Assembly: GCA_009697495.1 (NCBI GenBank)
Contig: SHUN01000230.1
Coordinates: 1-5,767, forward strand
Length of the DNA: 5,767 nt
DNA from: Bryobacterales bacterium
Lineage (GTDB): Bacteria; Acidobacteriota; Terriglobia; Bryobacterales; Bryobacteraceae
Direction of reading: 5' to 3'
Below the pieces are notes generated by a model. The model worked only from the letters and a program-made list of their open reading frames with translations. It was not told the DNA's origin and did not search any database. A program made the position numbers and the translations under genes. This document shows positions 1 through 5,767 of the stretch, in pieces (the stretch's first letter is position 1; each line of letters opens with the position of its first letter).

Positions 1-1093
1 AGATATGAATCAGCCCCTCGACGCCTGCCTCCAACTCCACAAAGGAACCGTAGTCGGTAATCGAAACAACGCGGCCAATAACTTTGAGCCCGATCTGATA
101 CCGGTCATGGACGGACTCCCACGGATCCGGAGCCATCTGCTTCATCCCCAGGGAAATTCGTTCTTTGTCTTTGTCGAATTTCAAAACCCGCAGCGATAAC
201 TCCTGGCCTACCTGTACCAGTTCCGACGGATGCGTCACCCGCCCATAACTCATATCGCTGACATGCAACAGCCCGTCAATGCCGCCGAGGTCGATGAAAG
301 CCCCATAATCGGTAAGGTTTTTGACGATTCCCTGGATGATCGAGCCTTCCGCCACGGTCTCCAACAAGGCCGATTTCCGGTCCGTGACTTCCGTTTCCAA
401 CGCTGCCTTCCGGCTGACCACCACATTGCCGCGCCGCCGGTTCAGCTTAAGAATTCGAACCGGTATGTGCTGCCCCACCAGCGAATCGAGATTATAGACC
501 GGACGCACGTCCACCTGCGAACCTGGCATGAAAGCTTCCACGCCCACATCCACCATCAGACCGCCCTTGGTCCGGCCCGTAATATGCCCGCTGACCAGCA
601 AATTGTCACGAAACGCCTGTTCCAGCGTGTCCCAGCACTTCGTATTCTGCGCTTTGCGGTGCGACAGCGGAACGTATCCTTCCGGCGTCAGCGTTCCGCC
701 CTTTTCCACCATCACTTCAATTGTGTCGCCCGCATTGACCGCCGGTTTGCCGTCCACTACCGGAATCTGGTCAATCGGCACCACGCCTTCGGACTTATAT
801 CCGAAGTCAACAATCACTTCGGTCGCTGTTACTTTCAGGACGTAACCCTGAAGAACGTCGCCTTCCGCTGGCGGTGCGAAGTGGCTGTAATCCTCCAGCA
901 TCTCCTCCGACATCATCTCTTCGGTGAAGTAATCGTCCTGCGTCGCGTCGGCGTCGCCTGGAGACGGTGGTCCCGGAAGTCCCGGCCGTCCATGTTCCGC
1001 TTCGATCGCGTGCCCCGGCGCCGTCGTGTTCTTGGGCGCGGGCGCCGCCGTAACCACTTCGTCCGGTGTCGGATATTCGGGATTATTTCCCAT
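1..1093 (-). CDS. rpsA: 30S ribosomal protein S1 (partial, C-terminal part beyond the left edge)
   Basis: S1 binds mRNA on the 30S subunit and helps place mRNAs, especially those with weak or structured leaders, on the ribosome. The minus-strand frame is open for 364 complete codons from ATG at 1093 to the window edge. Successive S1 (OB-fold) repeats are visible at about residues 78-147, 163-229, 248-317 and from 335 onward (cut). Family hallmarks include FMPGSQVDVRPV (188-199), NVVVSRKA (223-230), IVKNLTDYGAFIDLGG (256-271), GLLHVSDM (274-281), HPSELVQVG (288-296) and the start of repeat 4 with ITDYGSFVELEAGVEGLIHI (345-364). Repeats 1 and 2 are the divergent ribosome-binding type and 3 and 4 the RNA-binding type, as in E. 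coli S1. The ATG at 1093 is preferred because GGAG lies 8 nt upstream and a near-consensus promoter lies further up. Before repeat 1 there is an unusual Pro-, Ala- and acid-rich N-terminal stretch of about 75 residues, longer than the E. coli equivalent. The identification is very secure. Confidence 0.97.
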   Translation of the reverse strand, partial: MGNNPEYPTPDEVVTAAPAPKNTTAPGHAIEAEHGRPGLPGPPSPGDADATQDDYFTEEMMSEEMLEDYSHFAPPAEGDVLQGYVLKVTATEVIVDFGYKSEGVVPIDQIPVVDGKPAVNAGDTIEVMVEKGGTLTPEGYVPLSHRKAQNTKCWDTLEQAFRDNLLVSGHITGRTKGGLMVDVGVEAFMPGSQVDVRPVYNLDSLVGQHIPVRILKLNRRRGNVVVSRKAALETEVTDRKSALLETVAEGSIIQGIVKNLTDYGAFIDLGGIDGLLHVSDMSYGRVTHPSELVQVGQELSLRVLKFDKDKERISLGMKQMAPDPWESVHDRYQIGLKVIGRVVSITDYGSFVELEAGVEGLIHI

Positions 1094-1099
1094 TGCCTG

Positions 1100-1105
1100 T
1101 TCTCC
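1100..1105 (-). promoter_or_regulatory. Ribosome binding site of rpsA
   Basis: On the minus strand the sequence GGAGAA precedes the ATG at 1093, with 8 nt between GGAG and the start codon. It decides the start: the frame stays open upstream to a TAG within the promoter -10 region, offering only a GTG and a TTG as alternatives. The downstream in-frame ATGs at 916, 913 and 901 have purine-rich stretches placed too close to serve well. Confidence 0.75.
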
Positions 1106-1163
1106 GTGTACGGCGAAGGGATCCCATTCAATCCCGAGGAACGCATGACCCGCTGCCGACCGC

Positions 1164-1196
1164 AAAAAATCCGCTCCCACTACGAGAAGAAGGAGC
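1164..1196 (-). promoter_or_regulatory. Hairpin followed by T6 in the rpsA leader (possible attenuator)
   Basis: In the predicted rpsA 5' untranslated region, minus-strand GCTCC (1196-1192) can pair with GGAGC (1177-1173) across a 14-nt loop, and after GGA a run of six T follows (1169-1164). The arrangement resembles an intrinsic terminator, but the stem is only 5 bp and the loop is large, so it would be weak. It lies between the promoter and the start codon, where an attenuator or an S1 autoregulation site would be expected. In E. coli S1 represses its own translation through the rpsA leader; whether that applies here is not shown. Confidence 0.25.
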
Positions 1197-1212
1197 TCAA
1201 ACTTACTTGGAA

Positions 1213-1241
1213 ACTATAGCGGATTCAACGAGATGTGTCAA
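1213..1241 (-). promoter_or_regulatory. Sigma-70-type promoter of rpsA
   Basis: Read on the minus strand, TTGACA (1241-1236, perfect -35 consensus) is followed after exactly 17 nt by TATAGT (1218-1213, close to the TATAAT -10 consensus). Transcription would begin near 1206, giving a leader of roughly 110 nt before the rpsA ATG at 1093. Both the box quality and spacing are what is expected for a strongly expressed ribosomal protein gene. The start site itself is inferred. Confidence 0.82.
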
Positions 1242-1275
1242 CGGGCCTCCCGCGGAAGGCGCCCGTGAGAGACAC
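1235..1275. repeat. Composite inverted repeat overlapping the rpsA -35 box
   Basis: ACGGGC (1241-1246) and GCCCGT (1261-1266) form a perfect 6-bp inverted repeat separated by 14 nt. Flanking it, GTGTC (1235-1239) and GACAC (1271-1275) are also complementary, with one unpaired base on the left and four on the right. The left arm overlaps the TTGACA element of the rpsA promoter, so the structure could be an operator for a dimeric regulator of rpsA or of the divergent kinase gene, or a chance palindrome in GC-rich DNA. No known regulator site was recognised. Confidence 0.35.
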
Positions 1276-1327
1276 CTTTGCCGCTGAAGGGCTAATCCTG
1301 CCCTGCTTAACGGTCGATAGAATAGGC

Positions 1328-1332
1328 AGGAG
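1328..1332 (+). promoter_or_regulatory. Ribosome binding site of the hybrid kinase gene
   Basis: AGGAG at 1328-1332 lies 6 nt before TTG at 1339 and 9 nt before a second TTG at 1342. It supports a non-ATG start here. The first in-frame ATG (1399) is only 16 codons before the H-box histidine and has no comparable Shine-Dalgarno sequence (upstream bases are gcgttcgattcg). Confidence 0.65.
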
Positions 1333-1338
1333 CCCTCG

Positions 1339-2523
1339 TTGTTGGACGTATCCGCCGCAAATCCGACCCCCACCGCACCGTCCATCGCGTTCGATTCGAT
1401 GCAGGACCTGCAACGGCGGCATTCCCGGATGCTGTCTGGTCTTAATCATGAGATCCGCGCACCCCTCACCGGTATCCTCGGAATGCAGGACCTCTTGCTC
1501 GAGTCTACCCTCTCCTCCGAACAGCGGGAATACGTGCAGTCGACGCGCCTTTGCGCCGAAAATCTCTTGGAATCACTTAGTAATGCTCTGGAGTATTCCT
1601 CGATCATGGCAGGGCAGTTACAGCTTTCCGAAGCCCCTTTTCACCTGCATGAAGTCATCCGCGCCTCCGTCGCCGCCATGCAGGCCCGCGCCGAAGCCCG
1701 CGGCCTGCTCATCCATCTGCTCGCCGAACCTGCCGAAATCGCTTCGCCGGAGGTCGTGACCGGCGATGCCGTCCGCCTCCGCCAAGTCGTTGGAATCCTG
1801 CTCTCGCATGCGATGAATGCTTGCGTGCAGGATGAAATCACCGTGGCGGTGTCCACTTTCTGTCTGGAACCGCAACGCCGATTGATTCTCACCGTCAGCG
1901 TTGGAGATAACGGGCCCGGCCTTTCACCCGCCCGCCTCGGCCAACTCTTCAACCCGCCGGAAATGGGCGGTTACACCCAGGCTCGTCTGGAACTTGGGCT
2001 CCCGCTCGCCTTCCAACTCGTGCAAGCCATGGGCGGCCAACTCGAAGCCGAAACCGTCAGCGGCGCCGGTACTTTTCTCACAGTAACGCTGCCGCTTCGT
2101 ATCCCTGAATCCATCGCCGAAGCCGGCAGCCGCCATGCCACGGCTCCGTCCGTACGCGCGCAGATCCTCCTCGTCGAAGATAATGATGTCGCCCAACGCT
2201 TTATGCGCACCGTGCTGGAGCGCAAAGGCTACGATGTCCGCGTAGCCCCCAGCGGGCAGGCCGCTGTCGAAGCCGTCAATGCCGCTCCGTTTGACCTCAT
2301 CTTAATGGATGTCCAAATGCCGGAAATGGACGGGCTCGAATGCACCCGCCGCCTTCGTCTTCTCCCAGGCGGCCGCTCGGTTCCCATCGTCGCCTGCACT
2401 GCCAATACTGCCTATGAAGTCCGCGCTTCCTGCATGGAGGCCGGAATGGACGATTTTCTCTCCAAACCCGTTCATACGCTTGAACTTGTTGCAATCGTAG
2501 GCAAATACATAGCCGCCAAATAA
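1339..2523 (+). CDS. Sensor-less hybrid histidine kinase/response regulator with a degenerate ATP-binding domain
   Basis: The 394-residue protein has a HisKA dimerisation/phosphoacceptor domain (about 30-100), a HATPase_c-like domain (about 140-253) and a C-terminal receiver (about 274-392). The H-box NHEIRAPLTGI carries H37. The receiver is intact by motif: E280/D281 acidic pocket, D324 in LMDVQMPEMDG, T354 and K376 in SKP. The ATPase domain keeps the G1 box (DNGPG, 190-194) but appears degraded elsewhere. The usual N-box pattern NLLxNA reads ILLSHA (153-158), replacing both Asn, including the Mg-chelating one, with Ile and His. The G2 box GTGLGL aligns with RLELGL (216-221), losing two glycines. 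There is no transmembrane segment, signal peptide, PAS or GAF domain; only 36 residues precede H37, so the protein is probably cytoplasmic and takes input from a partner. It starts at TTG (1339 or 1342) behind AGGAG, and metH follows after 30 nt, suggesting co-transcription. It may be a pseudokinase, a phosphorelay or scaffold protein, or an active but divergent kinase. The architecture is secure; the role is unknown. Confidence 0.9.
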   Translation: MLDVSAANPTPTAPSIAFDSMQDLQRRHSRMLSGLNHEIRAPLTGILGMQDLLLESTLSSEQREYVQSTRLCAENLLESLSNALEYSSIMAGQLQLSEAPFHLHEVIRASVAAMQARAEARGLLIHLLAEPAEIASPEVVTGDAVRLRQVVGILLSHAMNACVQDEITVAVSTFCLEPQRRLILTVSVGDNGPGLSPARLGQLFNPPEMGGYTQARLELGLPLAFQLVQAMGGQLEAETVSGAGTFLTVTLPLRIPESIAEAGSRHATAPSVRAQILLVEDNDVAQRFMRTVLERKGYDVRVAPSGQAAVEAVNAAPFDLILMDVQMPEMDGLECTRRLRLLPGGRSVPIVACTANTAYEVRASCMEAGMDDFLSKPVHTLELVAIVGKYIAAK

Positions 2524-2544
2524 CCGCGGTCCCATGCGATAATA

Positions 2545-2549
2545 AGGGG
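2545..2549 (+). promoter_or_regulatory. Ribosome binding site of metH
   Basis: AGGGG at 2545-2549 lies 4 nt before the ATG at 2554, a slightly short but workable spacing. The site sits in the 30-nt gap after the kinase stop codon (TAA, 2521-2523), which leaves no room for a cobalamin or SAM riboswitch directly in front of metH. Confidence 0.6.
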
Positions 2550-2553
2550 TTAA

Positions 2554-5500
2554 ATGTCTGACCCGAAATCTCGCCGTGAGGCCCTTTATGACGCGCTGGC
2601 GTCCCGCATTCTCGTGCTCGATGGCGCCATGGGCACCGAAATGCAACGCTGCGATCTCCACGCCCACGATTTCGGCGGCCCGGAGTTCGAAGGTTGCAAC
2701 GAAAATCTGGTCCTAACCCGCCCAGACGTTGTACTTAAGGTCCATCGCGAATACCTTGACGCCGGCGCCGACATCATCGAAACAAACACGTTCGGCTCCA
2801 TGGGCGTTGTCCTAGCCGAGTACGGTCTCCAAGCGAAGGCTTACGAAATCAGCGCCGAAGCCTCCCGTCTCGCCCGCCTTGCCGCCGACGAATTCTCCAC
2901 GCCGCAAAAACCGCGGTTCGTCGCCGCCTCCATCGGCCCCACCACCAAAATGATCGCCCTCACCGGAGGAATCACTTTTGACGACCTGACCGATAACTTC
3001 TATGAACAGTTCCGCGGCCTCATAGACGGCGGCGCCGACATCTTGTTAATAGAGACCTGCCCCGACACCCTCAATATTAAAGCCGCGCTTCGTGCCCGCG
3101 AACGCCTCGTCAAAAACCTCGGCCGTCCCATACCCACCATGGTCTCCGGAACCATCGAAATGATGGGGACCATGCTCGCCGGCCAACCCGCCGAAGCTCT
3201 CTATATATCGGTAGCTCACGCCGATCTGCTTTCCATTGGACTCAATTGCGCAACCGGCCCCGAGTTCATGACCGACCACATTCGGTCGCTCAATGACATC
3301 GCCGAAACCCGCATCTCCTGTTACCCCAACGCCGGACTCCCCAATGAGGAAGGGAAGTATCTCGAAACTCCCACCTCACTGGCGTCGCAGCTCGAACGCT
3401 TCGTCAACAACGGCTGGCTCAATATAGTCGGCGGCTGCTGCGGGACCACGCCCGCCCATATCAAGGCCATCGCCGAGATGGCTGAAGGTAAAAAGCCCAG
3501 GGCCGACAGGCAAGCGGCTCATCGCGCCTACTATTCGGGCGTCGAACTCGTCGAAGCCGAGGAGTCCAACCGCCCCTTGATCGTCGGCGAACGCACCAAC
3601 GTCATCGGCTCGCGCCTCTTCAAAAACATGGTCGCCGAGGATAAATGGGAAGAGGCAACCGACATCGCCCGTCGCCAGGTTCGTAACGGCGCGCATATCA
3701 TCGACGTTTGCCTGCAGTCCTCCGACCGCGACGAAATCAACGACATCCCCCACTTCTATAATCTCCTCGTCCGGAAGATCAAAGCTCCCATCATGATCGA
3801 CACGACGGACCCAAAAGCCGTCGAACTCTCCCTCAAATACTGCCAGGGTAAGTCCATCATTAATTCCGTCAACCTCGAAGACGGCGAAGAAAAGTTCGAA
3901 ATCCTGTGTCCGATCGCCAAATCTTACGGCGCAGCCCTGGTCGTCGGCACCATCGACGAAGACCCAATCCAAGCCCAGGCCTTCACTCGAGAGCGTAAGT
4001 TGGAAGTCGCCAAACGCTCCGTTGACTTACTCACATCGAAATACGAAATCCCCGCTGAAGACTTAATCATTGACCCATTGGTTTTCCCTTGCGCCACCGG
4101 CGATGAAAATTACATCGGCGGCGCCGTTGAGACGATTGAAGCCCTGCGCCTCATCAAAGAAAACATTCCTTATGTAAAGACCGTTTTGGGCGTATCCAAC
4201 ATCAGCTTCGGACTCCCGGCCGCCGCCCGCGAAATCGTCAATTCCGTCTTCTTGTATTACTGCACCAAAGCCGGTCTCGATCTCGCTATCGTCAACGCCG
4301 AAAAGCTGGAACGCTTCGCCGGCATTCCCGAACACGAACGGCGTCTCGCCGAACACCTGCTCTTCAATTCGCCGCCCATCGACGTTCCTGAGGACCACTC
4401 CCAATTTGAACTCCTCCAGAACGTCCCCGATGACTGGCGTCAGCAGCCCAAGGAACAGCGCGCTGCCGTCAACCAGTTCCACATCTCCGCCATCACAGAT
4501 CATTTCCGCAAAGCCGCCCCCAAAATCAAGGCGAAATCAGCCGATCTCCCTCTCGATGAACGCCTCGCCAGCTACATCATCCAAGGCTCGAAAGACGGCT
4601 TGGTCGAAGATCTCGACCGCAAACGCGCCGAAGGCGCAAACCCGCTCGATATTATCAACGGACCACTGATGGCCGGCATGAGCGAAGTCGGACGCCTCTT
4701 CAATAACAATGAACTCATTGTCGCCGAAGTGCTCCAATCCGCCGAGGCGATGAAAACAGGCGTCGGCCATCTCGAACAGTTCATGGAGAAGGCCGACACC
4801 GCCGCGCGCGGCAAAATCGTGCTGGCCACCGTTAAGGGCGATGTCCACGACATCGGCAAGAACCTGGTCGAAATCATCCTCGCCAACAACGGCTTCACCG
4901 TCGTCAATCTCGGCATCAAGATCCTCCCCGAAGCGCTGATCAAGGCCTACCGTGAGCACAAACCGGACGCCATCGGGCTCAGCGGCTTGCTGGTTAAAAG
5001 CACCCAGCAAATGGTCATCACCGCGGGCGATTTCAAGGCCGCCGGTATCAGCGTGCCCTTGCTCGTCGGCGGCGCGGCGCTCAGCGAAAAGTTCAGCAAA
5101 ACCCGCATCGCCCCCGAGTACGCCGCGCCCACTTTCTACTGCAAAGACGCCATGACCGGCCTCCGTGTCATGAATGAAATCACCGACGCCGCCACCCGTG
5201 ACGCCGCACTCGCAACCGCGACCTGGGAGCCGGGAACCGTAGCGCCATCCGTTCCCGTCGAAGCAGTCAACACCAGCGAACAACGCGCCACTAAAGTCAG
5301 GATCGATCTCCCCATCCCGCCCGCTCCCTACTACGAACGCAAGAAACGCGACGTCCCGCAATTAGCCGAACTGTGGAGCTACATTAACCCCTTCATGTTA
5401 TTCGGTCGCCACTTAGGCTTTAAAGGTAACTTCGAAAAGCTGATAGCCGAACGGGACCCGAAGGCGCTCGAACTCTTTCATCAAGTCGAGGAAGTTAAAC

Positions 5501-5767
5501 ACTGGGCCGCCGGCTTCATGAAGGTGCGCGCCGTCTGGCAGTTTTTTGAAGTGGAACGTAGTGGTAACGCGATCCATCTGTATAAACACCAGGAACCCGC
5601 GCCGTTTCACACCTTCCAATTCGGCCGCCAGCCCAAGGACGACGGCCTCTGCCTCAGTGACTACATTCTGCCCGTAGCCGACGACGGCCGCCGCGACCAC
5701 ATCGCCCTCTTTGTCGTTACCGCCGGCGAAGGAATCCGCGAAAAGGCGGAAGAATGCAAAGTCAAGG
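2554..5767 (+). CDS. metH: Cobalamin-dependent methionine synthase (partial, C-terminus beyond the right edge)
   Basis: MetH transfers a methyl group from 5-methyltetrahydrofolate via enzyme-bound cobalamin to homocysteine, giving methionine and tetrahydrofolate in the cytoplasm. The frame is open for 1071 codons from ATG 2554 with no stop; E. coli MetH has 1227 residues, so the end is missing. Domain order is canonical. The homocysteine-binding barrel (about 1-320) has LDGAMGTE (22-29), ETNTFG (76-81) and zinc ligands C232, C295 and C296 in LNCATGP and GGCCGTTP. The folate barrel (about 340-600) has GERTNVIGS (345-353), D507 in IIDPL and SNISFG (548-553). The cobalamin cap (about 660-745) is followed by the B12 Rossmann domain with GDVHDIGKN (762-770), where H765 is the lower axial cobalt ligand, SGLLVKS (810-816) and VGGAAL (838-843). 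The AdoMet-binding activation domain begins near 905 and is cut before its RPAPGYP motif. That domain is quite divergent from the E. coli one. Sequence features resemble the non-enterobacterial MetH branch. The gene is probably in an operon with the upstream kinase. Confidence 0.98.
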   Translation, partial: MSDPKSRREALYDALASRILVLDGAMGTEMQRCDLHAHDFGGPEFEGCNENLVLTRPDVVLKVHREYLDAGADIIETNTFGSMGVVLAEYGLQAKAYEISAEASRLARLAADEFSTPQKPRFVAASIGPTTKMIALTGGITFDDLTDNFYEQFRGLIDGGADILLIETCPDTLNIKAALRARERLVKNLGRPIPTMVSGTIEMMGTMLAGQPAEALYISVAHADLLSIGLNCATGPEFMTDHIRSLNDIAETRISCYPNAGLPNEEGKYLETPTSLASQLERFVNNGWLNIVGGCCGTTPAHIKAIAEMAEGKKPRADRQAAHRAYYSGVELVEAEESNRPLIVGERTNVIGSRLFKNMVAEDKWEEATDIARRQVRNGAHIIDVCLQSSDRDEINDIPHFYNLLVRKIKAPIMIDTTDPKAVELSLKYCQGKSIINSVNLEDGEEKFEILCPIAKSYGAALVVGTIDEDPIQAQAFTRERKLEVAKRSVDLLTSKYEIPAEDLIIDPLVFPCATGDENYIGGAVETIEALRLIKENIPYVKTVLGVSNISFGLPAAAREIVNSVFLYYCTKAGLDLAIVNAEKLERFAGIPEHERRLAEHLLFNSPPIDVPEDHSQFELLQNVPDDWRQQPKEQRAAVNQFHISAITDHFRKAAPKIKAKSADLPLDERLASYIIQGSKDGLVEDLDRKRAEGANPLDIINGPLMAGMSEVGRLFNNNELIVAEVLQSAEAMKTGVGHLEQFMEKADTAARGKIVLATVKGDVHDIGKNLVEIILANNGFTVVNLGIKILPEALIKAYREHKPDAIGLSGLLVKSTQQMVITAGDFKAAGISVPLLVGGAALSEKFSKTRIAPEYAAPTFYCKDAMTGLRVMNEITDAATRDAALATATWEPGTVAPSVPVEAVNTSEQRATKVRIDLPIPPAPYYERKKRDVPQLAELWSYINPFMLFGRHLGFKGNFEKLIAERDPKALELFHQVEEVKHWAAGFMKVRAVWQFFEVERSGNAIHLYKHQEPAPFHTFQFGRQPKDDGLCLSDYILPVADDGRRDHIALFVVTAGEGIREKAEECKVK

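Larger units (their letters stand above)
1094..1338. other. Divergent intergenic region between rpsA and the kinase gene
   Basis: The 245 bases contain the rpsA promoter and leader on the minus strand, the composite inverted repeat and the kinase ribosome binding site. A further small inverted repeat, AGGGC (1288-1292) with GCCCT (1300-1304) around a 7-nt loop, lies just ahead of a -10-like TAGAAT (1318-1323) on the plus strand, but no matching -35 box is seen at 16-18 nt, so the kinase promoter is unresolved. I see no small gene with a credible start and ribosome binding site here. Confidence 0.6.

Noticed and set aside
230..1219. A 329-codon open frame on the plus strand
   Set aside because: It lies opposite rpsA, whose minus-strand translation is unmistakable S1. 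The plus-strand product is an Arg/His-rich sequence with no recognisable domain.
1318..1323. TAGAAT as the -10 box of the kinase promoter
   Set aside because: No acceptable -35 hexamer or extended -10 TG lies at the right distance, and a start about 7 nt downstream would fall at the AGGAG site. It is kept only as a note in the intergenic entry.
2538..2543. GATAAT as a -10 box giving metH its own near-leaderless transcript
   Set aside because: The hexamer resembles a -10 element, but there is no -35-like sequence at 16-18 nt upstream (it reads gccaaa), and the predicted start would fall on or beyond the ribosome binding site.
2524..2553. Cobalamin or SAM riboswitch in front of metH
   Set aside because: The gap after the kinase gene is only 30 nt, far too short, and no conserved riboswitch box was seen in the kinase leader either.
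3376..3972. A 198-codon open frame on the minus strand
   Set aside because: It is antisense to the MetH homocysteine/folate domain region, with no family motif and no ribosome binding site of note. Its Asp/Gly/Phe-rich composition marks it as a shadow.
4537..5361. A 274-codon open frame on the minus strand
   Set aside because: It is antisense to the cap, B12-binding and early activation domains of metH. The Gly/Asp/Val-rich product is typical of the reverse complement of a gene with C-rich third positions.
1..5767. A mobile element, defence island or novel multi-gene system
   Set aside because: There is no transposase, integrase, toxin-antitoxin pair, direct-repeat array or flanking duplication, and two of the three genes are core housekeeping genes.

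Overview
The window holds three real genes around one divergent intergenic region. On the minus strand, reading out of the left edge, is the 5' two-thirds or so of rpsA, encoding ribosomal protein S1 (start at 1093, partial). On the plus strand are a small sensor-less hybrid histidine kinase/response regulator (1339-2523) and, 30 bases further on, metH, encoding cobalamin-dependent methionine synthase (start at 2554, running off the right edge). No tRNA, rRNA, CRISPR array, insertion sequence or phage gene is visible. The long antisense open frames opposite rpsA and metH are shadows of these genes.

The organism is a GC-rich bacterium. Strongly GC-biased third codon positions, a non-E. coli-like MetH sequence and a TTG-started hybrid kinase beside metH would fit an Acidobacteriota-like soil bacterium, but this is an inference from general impression and not from a database match. 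The two strands differ in codon style: rpsA favours G-ending codons (ctg, ttg, gcg, aag), while the kinase and metH favour C-ending codons (ctc, gcc, cgc, atc). The plus strand is therefore C-rich at third positions throughout, as expected if rpsA lies on the leading replication strand and the kinase-metH pair on the lagging strand.

Layout: 1-1093 rpsA (minus); 1094-1338 divergent regulatory region with a near-consensus sigma-70 promoter for rpsA (TTGACA-17-TATAGT, 1241 to 1213), a predicted leader of about 110 nt containing a weak hairpin followed by a T6 run, and a composite inverted repeat that overlaps the -35 box; 1339-2523 hybrid kinase (plus) with a TTG start behind AGGAG; 2524-2553 short gap with the metH ribosome binding site; 2554-5767 metH (plus, partial).

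rpsA and metH are housekeeping genes. The most interesting item is the kinase. It keeps the phospho-acceptor histidine (H37) and a complete receiver (D324, T354, K376), but its ATP-binding domain has lost both N-box asparagines and two of three G2-box glycines. It has no sensor or membrane segment. It may be a pseudokinase or phosphorelay/scaffold protein, apparently co-transcribed with metH. I see no convincing sign of a wholly new multi-gene system in this window.
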